This document shows positions 24,825 through 34,384 of a stretch of DNA of 64,000 nt, one piece after another (within the stretch, counting starts at the first letter, position 1; every line of letters begins with the position of its first letter). A program made the position numbers and the translations under genes. The notes under the pieces were generated by a model. The model was not told the origin of the DNA. It made no database searches and saw only the letters and a list, made by a program, of their open reading frames with translations. Source of the stretch: Crassaminicella indica (GTDB lineage Bacteria; Bacillota; Clostridia; Peptostreptococcales; Thermotaleaceae); the NCBI RefSeq assembly GCF_019203185.1, contig NZ_CP078093.1, positions 2,019,058-2,083,057 on the forward strand, in the 5' to 3' direction.

Positions 24825-24860
24825 TTGAAGCTTAGTAAAATGAAAAGGTGATAAAAATTG

Positions 24861-25943
24861 ATGAGCAAAAATAAAGTAGCTGTTGGCTTAAGTGGTGGTG
24901 TTGATAGTACTGCTACAGCGTATATTCTTAAAAAAGAGGGATATGATGTTATAGGTATTACAATGATTGTCTGTGATGAATATGACAAGGATTGCAATGT
25001 AATTGAGCCTAAGTTTGTAAAAGATGCAAAACGAATTGCTAAAATTCTTGATATCCCTCATTATATAGTAGATTATAAAGATATTTTTAAAATAACTGTT
25101 AAAAAGGAGTTTGAAGAGGAATATTTAAAAGGCAGAACACCTAATCCATGTGTTACATGTAATCGGATTATAAAGTATGGAAAACTCATAGAAACTGCTC
25201 ATAGCTTAGGTGCATATTATATTGCTACTGGTCATTATGCTACTATTCGTTATGATAAAGAGCTAAAAAGATATCGAATTTTTAAGGGCGTAGCAGAAAG
25301 AAAAGACCAGGCATATAATCTTTATTCTTTGAGTCAAGAACAATTAAAGCATATATTATTGCCTCTTGGGAAATTTAATTCAAAGGAAGAAGTTAGAAAA
25401 TTGGCATTTGAAATTGATCCTATGATTGCAAAAAAAAATGATAGTACAGGTATATGCTTTGTTCCAAATGAAGATCATATATCCTATCTTACATCTGTAT
25501 CTTCAAATGCATCAAAAAGTGGTAATTTTGTAGATAAAACTGGAAAAATAATTGGAAAACATAAAGGAATTGTTTATTATACAATTGGACAGAAAAGGGG
25601 ACTTGGAATAAATTGCAATCGCCCAATGTTTGTAGTTGCAATAGATGCTGAAAAGAATGAGATTGTTCTTGGAGAGGATCAAGATACTTATTCAATAGGA
25701 TTAATAGCTAAAAATGTAAACTTTACGCTTTTTGATAAGCTAGAAGAGGAACTTAGAGTAGAAGCAAAGGTTTGTCAGTGGGGATGGTTTTTACCTGCTA
25801 CGGTTTTTAGCTTAGGAAAAGGATGGGTTAAAGTTATATTTGATAAAAAGGAACGAGCTATTGCACCAGGACAATCAGTAGTATTTTATCATGGAAATGA
25901 AGTTATTGGTGGGGGGATCATAGAATCGGTTATAAAGGAATAA
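24861..25943 (+). CDS. mnmA: tRNA 2-thiouridylase MnmA
   Basis: 360 residues. The PP-loop LSGGVDST near the N-terminus binds ATP; catalytic cysteines lie in TPNPCVTCNRIIKYG and in DSTGICFV, and TIGQKRGLGI marks the central domain. It thiolates U34 of Lys, Glu and Gln tRNAs with sulfur relayed from a cysteine desulfurase. No desulfurase gene is beside it. AAAGGTG lies upstream; a TTG immediately before the ATG is an equally possible start. Confidence 0.92.
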   Translation: MSKNKVAVGLSGGVDSTATAYILKKEGYDVIGITMIVCDEYDKDCNVIEPKFVKDAKRIAKILDIPHYIVDYKDIFKITVKKEFEEEYLKGRTPNPCVTCNRIIKYGKLIETAHSLGAYYIATGHYATIRYDKELKRYRIFKGVAERKDQAYNLYSLSQEQLKHILLPLGKFNSKEEVRKLAFEIDPMIAKKNDSTGICFVPNEDHISYLTSVSSNASKSGNFVDKTGKIIGKHKGIVYYTIGQKRGLGINCNRPMFVVAIDAEKNEIVLGEDQDTYSIGLIAKNVNFTLFDKLEEELRVEAKVCQWGWFLPATVFSLGKGWVKVIFDKKERAIAPGQSVVFYHGNEVIGGGIIESVIKE

Positions 25944-25954
25944 TAAATTATATA

Positions 25955-25994
25955 TAAAAAAATGAGGGAATTGGTATGAATCGATTCCCTCATT
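25955..25994 (-). terminator. Terminator of deoD
   Basis: AATGAGGGAAT (25961-25971) pairs with ATTCCCTCATT (25984-25994). A seven-base A-run at 25955-25961 becomes the U-run for leftward transcripts, so it mainly serves deoD; the stem includes the deoD stop. Confidence 0.85.
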
Positions 25995-26691
25995 ATGCTA
26001 ACTCTAGTCCAATTTCAATCATATCTGTTAATGTTTTTTCTCTTTCTTGAGCTGTTGTTTCTTCATGTGTAACTAAGCTGTCGCTTACAGTTAATATTGC
26101 AAGGGCATTCACACCTAGTTTAGCTGCATTCATATAAAGAGCTGCTGCTTCCATTTCTACTGCTAATACACCCATATCTGCCCATTTTTTCCAAGCATCT
26201 GGATCTGCATTATAGAAAATATCACTAGAAAGAACATTTCCAACCTTTGTAGGAATCCCTTTTTGGTCAGCAATATTTTTAGCTTTTAATAATAATTCAA
26301 AGCTAGCTGTAGGAGCATATGTTCCAGGTAGACCGTACTGTTGAGCATAGCTTGAATTTGTTGAAGCACTCATTGCTAAAATTACATCACGAACCTTTAC
26401 ATCTTTTTGATAGGAACCACATGAACCAATACGAATTAAGTTTTTTACACCGTATTCTGTGATCAGTTCATGAGAATAAATTCCTATTGATGGCATTCCC
26501 ATACCTGTTCCTTGCACAGAAACTCTCTTACCCTTATATGTTCCTGTATAACCATACATACCACGAACCTCATTATAGCATGTTACATTTTCTAAAAAGT
26601 TCTCAGCTACGTATTTTGCACGTAGTGGATCTCCTGGTAAAAGAATCGTTTCTGCAATATCACCTTTTTTTGCACCTATATGTACTGTCAT
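25993..26691 (-). CDS. deoD: Purine nucleoside phosphorylase, DeoD type
   Basis: 232 residues. It splits purine (deoxy)nucleosides with phosphate to base and pentose 1-phosphate; the DeoD type is a hexamer with broad purine range. Motifs: [42 protein letters not shown], and VSDSL with the catalytic Asp close to the C-terminus; VEMEAAALY binds ribose. GAGGAATAAAG precedes the ATG. It is transcribed alone. Confidence 0.95.
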   Translation of the reverse strand: MTVHIGAKKGDIAETILLPGDPLRAKYVAENFLENVTCYNEVRGMYGYTGTYKGKRVSVQGTGMGMPSIGIYSHELITEYGVKNLIRIGSCGSYQKDVKVRDVILAMSASTNSSYAQQYGLPGTYAPTASFELLLKAKNIADQKGIPTKVGNVLSSDIFYNADPDAWKKWADMGVLAVEMEAAALYMNAAKLGVNALAILTVSDSLVTHEETTAQEREKTLTDMIEIGLELA

Positions 26692-26808
26692 CTTTATTCC
26701 TCCTCTAAAAAACTTTAATTATGGTGCTTAATATTATTTTCTCTTATTTTGTCTTATTTCGTCAAGAGGTATTTGGAAATTTATGTTTAAGATATATTCA
26801 ATAAAGGG

Positions 26809-27216
26809 TTATTTTATAGGATCAACAGAATAGTTTACTTTATATTTACTAGCTTCATATAATTCTATTTCAATTCTAGGATTTTCTTTATCAATATAAT
26901 CAAATAACAAAACAGGCTTTAGCTGTTTATCGTTTTTGATGATCCCACTTTTTTCAATACCATCACAAATACTTTTAGGGTAATTGTGCAAATCTCCCAT
27001 TCTTTTGTCTGGGAAATAAAGATTAATAATAGTAATAATGTTTCCCTTTAAAGGAGGTCCATCATACTGTTGATTAATAAAACCAGCAATTTTATTTTCA
27101 TAAGCAATATATTTGCTGTGTTTACCTTGTCTTGGCATCCAAACCTGTCCATGAACGTTTTTAAGCTTGAAATTTGATTTACTGATAGGTTTACCAGGTA
27201 CAGAAATTTTTATCAT
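26809..27216 (-). CDS. RusA-like Holliday junction resolvase
   Basis: 135 residues. The segment MGDLHNYPKSICDGIEKSG followed by IIKND reproduces the RusA pattern D-x2-N-x2-K-x3-D-x(7-9)-hh-x-D, with three acidic residues that bind Mg2+. RusA enzymes are usually carried by prophages or their remnants and resolve recombination junctions. Here it stands alone between housekeeping genes, with no phage genes nearby, and has a good ribosome site (GGAGGTG). Possible origins are a domesticated phage gene or a host resolvase. Confidence 0.82.
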   Translation of the reverse strand: MIKISVPGKPISKSNFKLKNVHGQVWMPRQGKHSKYIAYENKIAGFINQQYDGPPLKGNIITIINLYFPDKRMGDLHNYPKSICDGIEKSGIIKNDKQLKPVLLFDYIDKENPRIEIELYEASKYKVNYSVDPIK

Positions 27217-27342
27217 TTTTACACCTCCAGAGGATATTCTAACATAGATCTAGCATATAATAAATTAAAGATACTTTATGAAGTTATAATATTGTTAAAA
27301 TGTGGGAAAACTTGATAAAAAGAGTTATTGGGATGTGATGAT

Positions 27343-27873
27343 ATGTTAGATGTGGTATTTAAGTGGTTAAAATGCATATTGACTGTTATTGTTGTTACCC
27401 TTTTATTAGAAAGATTTGTTTTCGGGTTTACAATTGTACAAGGGCTATCTATGCAGCCAACACTTAAAAATAATGATAAACTATTTATCAACAAGCTTGT
27501 TTATCTGTTTGAAGATCCACACCGTGGAGATATTATTATTTTTCATCCTCCTATTGATGAGAGAGAAGACGAATTATTTGTTAAAAGAGTGATTGCTGTG
27601 GAAGGAGATCATTTTCAAATAAAAAGAGGAAATTTATATATTAATAATAAGTTAATTGAAGAGCCATATATTATACATGAGGATTATCAGGATCGATTAT
27701 ATAGTTTAACTAGCGGGATTGTACCTAAGGGTATGGTATTTGTTATGGGAGATAATAGAAATGACAGTAATGATAGCAGGTGCTTTGGCTTTGTACCAAA
27801 AAAAAATATAGCAGGAAAAGCTGATTTTAGAATATGGCCTTTAGATACGGTACATGCTTTTTCTTCTAAATGA
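27343..27873 (+). CDS. lepB: Signal peptidase I (second copy)
   Basis: 176 residues. N-terminal membrane anchor, catalytic Ser36 in GLSMQPTL, Lys81 in FVKRVIAVEGD, and GDNRNDSNDSR near the end. It is clearly related to the copy at 20521 but diverged, so the two are not a recent duplication. ATG 27343 is preferred to the TTG at 27328; the ribosome site is weak (GGGATGTGATG). A terminator follows and then the second MITE. Confidence 0.92.
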   Translation: MLDVVFKWLKCILTVIVVTLLLERFVFGFTIVQGLSMQPTLKNNDKLFINKLVYLFEDPHRGDIIIFHPPIDEREDELFVKRVIAVEGDHFQIKRGNLYINNKLIEEPYIIHEDYQDRLYSLTSGIVPKGMVFVMGDNRNDSNDSRCFGFVPKKNIAGKADFRIWPLDTVHAFSSK

Positions 27874-27879
27874 TGAAAG

Positions 27880-27900
27880 AAGACAAATATGTCTTTTTTT
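27880..27900 (+). terminator. Terminator after the second lepB
   Basis: AAGACA (27880-27885) pairs with TGTCTT (27890-27895) around AATA, followed by a T-run. Confidence 0.75.
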
Positions 27901-27925
27901 TGTTGAATTTTTAGTGTTTGATGAA

Positions 27926-28159
27926 TAGGCAAACAACATCAAAATGAAATATAAAAGATAGTTCATTCCAGATAACTTTTGAAAAAACAAAACTTCATTC
28001 CATGAAAAAATACTAAACCTTCAAAACTCACTTTGTTCAAACAATGAAGGTTTTTAACGTATTTTTCATGAAATTTCAGTAAGTTTTTTTACAAAAGTTA
28101 TCGAAGTCATTCACTTATCTTTATATATTTCTTTTCTTTATGTTGGTGTTGTTTACCTA
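27926..28159. mobile_element. MITE copy 2 (234 bp, inverted relative to copy 1)
   Basis: Starts TAGGCAAACAAC and ends GTTTACCTA. Its reverse complement matches 12926-13160 over the full length with about eight differences. The same internal inverted repeats give a near full-length hairpin. The right flank has TA at 28160-28161; the left flank has AA, so one copy of the target duplication has probably mutated. It sits between a lepB terminator and the Lon-related gene and disrupts nothing visible. Confidence 0.85.
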
Positions 28160-28262
28160 TATAGAAATGATTAAGGAGGCTTTTTGATAAAAATAGATGG
28201 AGAGATGGACAAGATTTATGAATAAAATGGATTAAAGAAGGATAGGAAGGAAGGGGGATCTT

Positions 28263-30629
28263 ATGCATAAATACAAAGAACTTTCCTATAAACAATTAAA
28301 GAAAATATACAATCTTGATAATTTTGACTTTCAATCAACAGAGGAATTAAAACCTATAGATGGTATTATAGGGCAAGATAGGGCTTCGAAAGCTATGGAA
28401 TTTGGATTGCATGTAAAAAATTCAAAATATAATATATTTGTTGTTGGAGTAAAGGGAACTGGTAAAAAAAGTTATGTAAAGAAAATAGTAGAAAAAAATG
28501 CAAAGTTAGAAAATATACCAGATGATTGGTGTTATGTTTATAATTTTGAAGAGCCAAGTCGACCTATTTCTTTGAATGTACCTCCTGGGATGGGAAAAAT
28601 ATTTTGTGATGATATGGATGAATTAATTAATGAGCTTTTAGAAGAGATTCCAAAAGCATTTGTTGATGAAGCTTATGAACGAGAAAAGACAGAAATCATT
28701 AAAAAATATCAGGAAAAAAGAAATACCTTATTAGAAGAATTAACAGCATATTGTTTGGAAAATGGTTTTGTGATAAAAAATACAAACAAAGGCTTTGCGC
28801 TTGCGCCACTTATTGATGGGAAGGCAATGAGTGATCAAGAATATCAAGAATTAGATGAAGAACAAAGAAAAGAAATTGAAAGGAAGGCAGAAGATGTAGA
28901 AATAAAAGCATTAGAATTATTGAGAAAAATAAAAGCTGTTGAATATAAAGCAAAGAGGAATATAGCTAAATTAGATCGGGAATTAGCAAAAAAAGTTATA
29001 AAACCTTGTATGGATATACTCTTTGATAAATATAAAGAGAATGAAAAAGTAATAAAATATTTGAAAGCTGTTAAAAAAGATATTGTAGAGAATATATATG
29101 ATTTTGATGTAGAAGAAGATGAACAAGAGGATTTGTTAGAAGAAGATTTTATTAAAAAATACAAAGTAAATCTATTTGTAGACAATAGCAATAATGATGG
29201 GGCACCTGTAATTATTGAATACAACCCTAATTATCAAAATCTTACAGGAAAAATTGAGTACGAAAATGAGCAAGGGTCATTAAAGACGGATTTTACTATG
29301 ATTCGACCTGGTGCTATTCACAAAGCAAATGGTGGTTATTTAATTCTTCAAGCAGATCAGGTGCTTAGAAATATTAAGTCTTGGGATACTTTAAAAAGAG
29401 TAATAGAAACTAGTGAAGTAAGGGTAGAGGGTCTTAGAACTCATTTAGGAATTATAGATATTGCTTCATTGAAGCCTGAGCCTATACCAGTGAATTTGAA
29501 GGTAATACTTATTGGAAATTCATATATATATCGCCTTCTTTATGAATACGATGAAGATTTTGAAAAATTATTTAAAATAAAAGTTGATTTTGATTCTGTG
29601 ATGGATGCAACATTAGAGAATGAGATGAAAATGGCTCATTTCATAAGTTTTTTTTGCAACAAAGAGGGGCTTAAGCATTTAGATGTAAGTGGTGTTGCAA
29701 AGGTTTTAGAATATAGTCATCGTATTGCAGGAAGTCAAAAAAAGCTTACTACAAGATTTAACAAATTGGTTGAAATATTAATTGAAGCGGATGTTTGGGC
29801 TGAAATGGAGCAGAGCTTATTAATTCAAGAAAAACATATAAAAAGAGCGTATATGGAAAGAATATACAGAAATAATCAAATCGAAGAAAAAATAGAAGAA
29901 ATGTATAAAAACGGTAAAATTTTATTTAGTTTAAAAGGAAAAAAAGTAGGTAGAATTCATGGTTTATCTGTTATTGATTTGGGAGACTATATTTTTGGGA
30001 AGCCTTCTGTTATTACGGTTACAACTTTTGCGGGGAATAAAGGGGTTATAAATATTGAAAGAGAAGTAGATATGAGTGGAAGTGTTCATGATAAGGGAGT
30101 GATGATTCTAGAAGGTTATTTAAATGAAAAGTTTGCACAAAAATATCCTTTAAGCATAACAGGGAAAATATGCTTTGAACAAAATTACAGTGGCATAGAT
30201 GGAGATAGTGCATCAAGTACGGAGCTTTATGCATTATTATCTAGTATAAGTGATGTGCCTATTCATCAACATATTGCAGTTACAGGATCTGTAAACCAAA
30301 AAGGTGAAATACAGCCAGTAGGAGGGGTAACGGAAAAGATTGAGGGCTTTTTCTCTTTATGCAAATATTATGGACTTACAGGAGAGCATGGAGTTATCAT
30401 TCCTCATCAAAATATTGAGGATTTAGTTCTTTCTGATGAGGTAATAGATGCTGTAAAGGAAGGAAAGTTTCATATATATCCTATTGCTACAATTGAAGAA
30501 GGAATAGAAATATTAACTAATCAATCCTTTGAATATATTTGTGAGAAGATTAATAAAAAATTAGAAGAATATAATCATGAAAAAAAAGATGAGAGAAAAA
30601 GTAAGGGACCAAGAATGTTTAGAAGATAA
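28263..30629 (+). CDS. Lon-related ATP-dependent protease (AAA_32/LonB-like)
   Basis: 788 residues. An N-terminal AAA+ region has the nucleotide loop VGVKGTGKKSYVKK (about 60-72), a long charged helical insert (about 140-300), IHKANGGYLILQADQ as the Walker B-like part, and a C-terminal Lon protease domain with the dyad Ser649 (GDSASS) and Lys692 (VTEKIEGFF), 43 residues apart as in Lon. The residue after the Walker A Lys is Lys, not Ser or Thr, which is unusual. Members of this family degrade or remodel proteins; no specific target is known. AAGGGGGAT precedes the ATG. Confidence 0.88.
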   Translation: MHKYKELSYKQLKKIYNLDNFDFQSTEELKPIDGIIGQDRASKAMEFGLHVKNSKYNIFVVGVKGTGKKSYVKKIVEKNAKLENIPDDWCYVYNFEEPSRPISLNVPPGMGKIFCDDMDELINELLEEIPKAFVDEAYEREKTEIIKKYQEKRNTLLEELTAYCLENGFVIKNTNKGFALAPLIDGKAMSDQEYQELDEEQRKEIERKAEDVEIKALELLRKIKAVEYKAKRNIAKLDRELAKKVIKPCMDILFDKYKENEKVIKYLKAVKKDIVENIYDFDVEEDEQEDLLEEDFIKKYKVNLFVDNSNNDGAPVIIEYNPNYQNLTGKIEYENEQGSLKTDFTMIRPGAIHKANGGYLILQADQVLRNIKSWDTLKRVIETSEVRVEGLRTHLGIIDIASLKPEPIPVNLKVILIGNSYIYRLLYEYDEDFEKLFKIKVDFDSVMDATLENEMKMAHFISFFCNKEGLKHLDVSGVAKVLEYSHRIAGSQKKLTTRFNKLVEILIEADVWAEMEQSLLIQEKHIKRAYMERIYRNNQIEEKIEEMYKNGKILFSLKGKKVGRIHGLSVIDLGDYIFGKPSVITVTTFAGNKGVINIEREVDMSGSVHDKGVMILEGYLNEKFAQKYPLSITGKICFEQNYSGIDGDSASSTELYALLSSISDVPIHQHIAVTGSVNQKGEIQPVGGVTEKIEGFFSLCKYYGLTGEHGVIIPHQNIEDLVLSDEVIDAVKEGKFHIYPIATIEEGIEILTNQSFEYICEKINKKLEEYNHEKKDERKSKGPRMFRR

Positions 30630-30630
30630 A

Positions 30631-30660
30631 GAAATAGGTGGCTTGCCACCTATTTCTTTA
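30631..30660. terminator. Bidirectional terminator, Lon-related gene and TetR gene
   Basis: GAAATAGGTGG (30631-30641) pairs with CCACCTATTTC (30646-30656) around a 4-nt loop. It serves both convergent genes and contains the TetR stop codon. Confidence 0.85.
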
Positions 30661-31228
30661 TACCATTTAATAATAGATCATGTAGATTTTCTATATTTAT
30701 TTCTTCTGAGTAAGAATCCTTTATAAATATTTTGCTAACTTGAATGTGATGAACGCTACCCATGAAAGCTAATGCAGCAGTATAAGGATTAACATTTCTA
30801 AAAATACCTTCATCTATGCCAGCTTGAATCAAATCTGCAAAGAACTGAATTTGTTTTATCCTATTGTTTTTCATGATTTTATGAACCTCTAAACCAATAT
30901 TATAAGCTTCACGCATAAATATTTGAGCTAAATCACCATGCTTTGTCATAATTTCTTCTTCAATAAGAATATAGCGTTTCAATTTATCCATAATAGTTTT
31001 TTCTTTTTCAATAGCTGCGATTAGATTTTCATAGTAAAGATTAGCATAATATTTCATCATTTCTATAAACAATTGTTTTTTACTATCAAAATATTCGTAA
31101 ATGGTACCTTTACCAACACCAGCTTTAGCTGCTATTTCACTGACTGTTGCTTTATGGAATCCATCTCTACAAAATATTTTCATAGCAGCTTCAATAATTA
31201 ATTGTTTTTTGTCTTTTACTTTTTTCAT
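30650..31228 (-). CDS. TetR-family repressor of the RND efflux operon
   Basis: 192 residues. The N-terminal helix-turn-helix is typical: IIEAAMKIFCRDGFHKATV, then IAAKAGVGKGTIYEYFDSKK. The C-terminal two thirds form the ligand-binding and dimer domain. It is the last gene of the leftward operon adaptor-pump-regulator, 25 bp after the pump gene. The near-perfect palindrome TGACCGGTCGGTCA ahead of the operon is the probable operator, so the protein should repress its own operon until an inducer binds. GGAGG precedes ATG 31228. Confidence 0.88.
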   Translation of the reverse strand: MKKVKDKKQLIIEAAMKIFCRDGFHKATVSEIAAKAGVGKGTIYEYFDSKKQLFIEMMKYYANLYYENLIAAIEKEKTIMDKLKRYILIEEEIMTKHGDLAQIFMREAYNIGLEVHKIMKNNRIKQIQFFADLIQAGIDEGIFRNVNPYTAALAFMGSVHHIQVSKIFIKDSYSEEINIENLHDLLLNGIKK

Positions 31229-31253
31229 GTCAAACCTCCAACAAACCTAAGAA

Positions 31254-34200
31254 CTAATGGTTTTCATGAATAACTTTTTTCTTTTTGCCTTTAAATTTGG
31301 ATTTTATTTTTATCAGTATGTCATCAAATACGGTATATACAACAGGTATAAATGCTAGGGTCAATACTGTTGATAGCAGTAGCCCACCTACAACTACAGT
31401 AGCCATTGGAGCTTGTGTAGATGCTCCTTCTCCGATTCCTAGTGCTAATGGCATTAATCCTAAAACGGTTGTTAGTGTTGTCATAAGAATAGGTCTAAAT
31501 CTTGTAGCAGCAGCTTGAATGATAGCTGTTTTTCTACTCAACCCCTGTTCTCTTAATTGATTAATATAGTCTACTAAAACAATGGCATTATTTACAACTA
31601 TTCCAGCCAACATAATAACACCAATAAATGCTGGAACAGATAGGGAACGTTTTGTGATGAAAAGACCAATCAGTCCCCCTGATAATGCAAATGGTACAGA
31701 AAGCATTACTGTAAAAGGATGTAGTAATGATTCAAATTGTGATGCTAAAATCATATAAACTAAGATAATAGATAGAAGCAGTGCTTTTGCAAGACTTGAG
31801 AATGCTTCCATCATGTCTTCTTGTTGTCCTGTAAAGTTGTAACGATATCCTGATGGTAATGGATGCTCTTCAAACTTTTTCTGAATGTCGTCTGTTACAG
31901 ATTTTAAATCTCTACCATATAATTGAGAAGATATTGTAACTGTTCGAACCTGATTGATTCTTTTAATCTGCGTAGGAGAATTTCCATATTCTATATCAGC
32001 AATTTGACCAATAGGAACTACGGTACCTGTAGGAGATTTGATTAATATTTGCTTCATATTTTCAATAGAATCCTTTACATGGTCATCTAAAGAGAGATTC
32101 ACATCGATTTCATCTCCATCATATTTAAAATTAGTGGCTTTTACGCCATCTACTGCTGCTTTTAAGATATTTGCTAAATCATATGTGGTAATACCATAGT
32201 GGGAAGCTATTTCTCTATCCAAAATTACTCTTGCTTCTGGTTCTCCTTCTTCTGTATCTAGACTTACATCTGCTGTACCAGGAATAGATTTTACAATTTT
32301 TTCAAAATCCTCCCCGATGGATTTTAAAAGTTTAATATCATCTCCTTTGATTTCTATTTCAATAGGAGCTTTTTGTGGACCGCCACCTGCCATAGAGGAA
32401 GCTTCACTAACAGAAATATCTGCTCCTGAAATAACAGATATTTTTTTTCTTACTTCATTTACAATATCTTCTGTAGATCGTTTTCTATTCTTTTGATCTA
32501 CTAATGCACACATGACAGTTGAACTGTTTGAAGCAGAAGATGAAAATCCAAGATTTGACGAAACGATAGTAAATACTTTTTCTTTTTCAGGAATATTATT
32601 TACAATGTTTTCAACCTCAGAAACGATTTTATCTGTATTTTCTAAGCTGGTGCCAAAAGGAACTTCTATTTTAACACTAAACATCCCTTCATCTTCCTTT
32701 GGAAAAAATTCTGCACCAATCATACTGACTAAAGCAATGGAAGAAATGAATATTGCTAAACCAACAAAAATAGTTGTTTTTCTATGATCTAGGGTGAATT
32801 TCAATATATTTCCATAGAATTTTGCTACGCTATCAATAAAGCTTGAGAATATATCTAATAGCTTTCCTAAAGAAAAACCTGTATGCTTTCTTTCCTTTAC
32901 TTCTCCAACCTTTAGAATTTTAGAAGATAGCATTGGTACAACTGTAAGGGAGATGACTAAAGATGCGAGTAATGAAAATGTTACTGTGAAAGATAGCTGT
33001 TTGAACACAATAGAAGTAAAGCCTTCAACGAAAACAATAGGTAAGAATACAGCTATTGTGGTCATTGTTGAAGCAAATACAGCCATTCCAACTTCTTTAG
33101 CACCTTTCATTGCAGCATCTTTTCTTGAAAGTCCTTCTTCTCTTAGACGATAAATATTTTCCAAAACAACAATAGAGTTGTCAACAAGCATACCGATTCC
33201 TAATGCTAAGCCTCCTAAAGAGATTAAGTTGATTGTAAGGCCTCCAAAATACATAAGGGCAAAGGTTGCAATAATGGATACAGGGATTGCAATACCAACA
33301 ATAAAGGTTGAGCGTATGTTTCTTAAGAACAAATAAAGAATAATGACTGAAAGACAGCCTCCTACAACTGCATTTTTTGTAACATTATTGATTGATTTAT
33401 TGATAAATTTTGATTGATCTACGCCTACAACAATGTTTAGTTGAGGATAGTCCTTTTGTATAGTAGCCACTTCTTGTAAAACCTTTTCGGCAACTTTTAC
33501 TGTATTGGCAACAGATTGTTTCTTTATGGCAATTCCTAGAGCATTCTTTTTATTGACTCTGATCAAACTTTCTACGTCTTTATAATCAAGAGAAATATTA
33601 GCAATATCTGAAAGCTTTATGATTTCGCCATTTTTTAGAATAATCGGAACTGCTTTTATGTCATCTATAGTTTTAAATTCTCCAGTAGTTCTTGCTAATA
33701 ATTCCTTTTCTCCTTTATTTACTCGACCACCTGGTAAATTTAAGTTTTCAGCTTTTAATATATTTTTAATTTGTGTAAGGGTTAGTCCGTAGCCAGATAA
33801 TTTGTCTTGGTCTACTTTGATTTTTACTTCTCTTTCATTTTCACCATAAGTATCAACAGATGCAACACCATCTATTCTTTCAAAGCGAGATAAGATTTCA
33901 TCTTCTATAAGGCTTTGAAGCTTTCCACTGTCCATATCAGAGGATATACCAAGCTGTATTATGGGCTGGGCGTTAGGGTCTATTTTTAATACTAAAGGAG
34001 TGGAAGCATCATCAGGTAAAATGCCTTTTACTAAATCAACTTTTTCTCTCATTTCAAGTGCTGCCATATCCATGTCTGTATTAGACTCAAATTCAGCTAC
34101 AACAATAGAACTGCCTTCTCTTGAATAAGAAGATAGATTTTTTAATTTACTAACAGTAGCAATGGATTGTTCGATTGGTTTTGTAATGAGTGTTTCTATT

Positions 34201-34373
34201 TCTTCAGGTGCTGCACCGCTATAATTTATAGAAACGATTGCTACAGGAATTTCCATTTCTGGATAAAGGTCAATTGGAAGCAAATTTAAACAAACACCAC
34301 CTAATAGGATTGCAATTAGCATAAACATGAGGGTGGTAACAGGTCTATTTACAGATATTTTTGATAAATTCAT
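31254..34373 (-). CDS. RND multidrug efflux permease (HAE1/SwrC type)
   Basis: 1039 residues, full length, with the twelve-span RND plan: one N-terminal span, a large loop, six spans, a second loop and five spans. The TM4 segment GIGMLVDNSIVVLENIYR retains one of the two proton-relay Asp residues of AcrB (the second is Asn, as I recall for Firmicute members). It uses proton entry to export hydrophobic compounds. With no outer membrane, it must work with the lipoprotein adaptor alone. GGAGT precedes the ATG, 11 bp after the adaptor gene. Confidence 0.93.
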   Translation of the reverse strand: MNLSKISVNRPVTTLMFMLIAILLGGVCLNLLPIDLYPEMEIPVAIVSINYSGAAPEEIETLITKPIEQSIATVSKLKNLSSYSREGSSIVVAEFESNTDMDMAALEMREKVDLVKGILPDDASTPLVLKIDPNAQPIIQLGISSDMDSGKLQSLIEDEILSRFERIDGVASVDTYGENEREVKIKVDQDKLSGYGLTLTQIKNILKAENLNLPGGRVNKGEKELLARTTGEFKTIDDIKAVPIILKNGEIIKLSDIANISLDYKDVESLIRVNKKNALGIAIKKQSVANTVKVAEKVLQEVATIQKDYPQLNIVVGVDQSKFINKSINNVTKNAVVGGCLSVIILYLFLRNIRSTFIVGIAIPVSIIATFALMYFGGLTINLISLGGLALGIGMLVDNSIVVLENIYRLREEGLSRKDAAMKGAKEVGMAVFASTMTTIAVFLPIVFVEGFTSIVFKQLSFTVTFSLLASLVISLTVVPMLSSKILKVGEVKERKHTGFSLGKLLDIFSSFIDSVAKFYGNILKFTLDHRKTTIFVGLAIFISSIALVSMIGAEFFPKEDEGMFSVKIEVPFGTSLENTDKIVSEVENIVNNIPEKEKVFTIVSSNLGFSSSASNSSTVMCALVDQKNRKRSTEDIVNEVRKKISVISGADISVSEASSMAGGGPQKAPIEIEIKGDDIKLLKSIGEDFEKIVKSIPGTADVSLDTEEGEPEARVILDREIASHYGITTYDLANILKAAVDGVKATNFKYDGDEIDVNLSLDDHVKDSIENMKQILIKSPTGTVVPIGQIADIEYGNSPTQIKRINQVRTVTISSQLYGRDLKSVTDDIQKKFEEHPLPSGYRYNFTGQQEDMMEAFSSLAKALLLSIILVYMILASQFESLLHPFTVMLSVPFALSGGLIGLFITKRSLSVPAFIGVIMLAGIVVNNAIVLVDYINQLREQGLSRKTAIIQAAATRFRPILMTTLTTVLGLMPLALGIGEGASTQAPMATVVVGGLLLSTVLTLAFIPVVYTVFDDILIKIKSKFKGKKKKVIHENH

Positions 34374-34384
34374 AGTATCAACTC

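Noticed and set aside
26700-26808. Promoter of deoD from TTGACG on the minus strand
   Set aside because: No matching -10 box at 16-18 bp spacing could be found.
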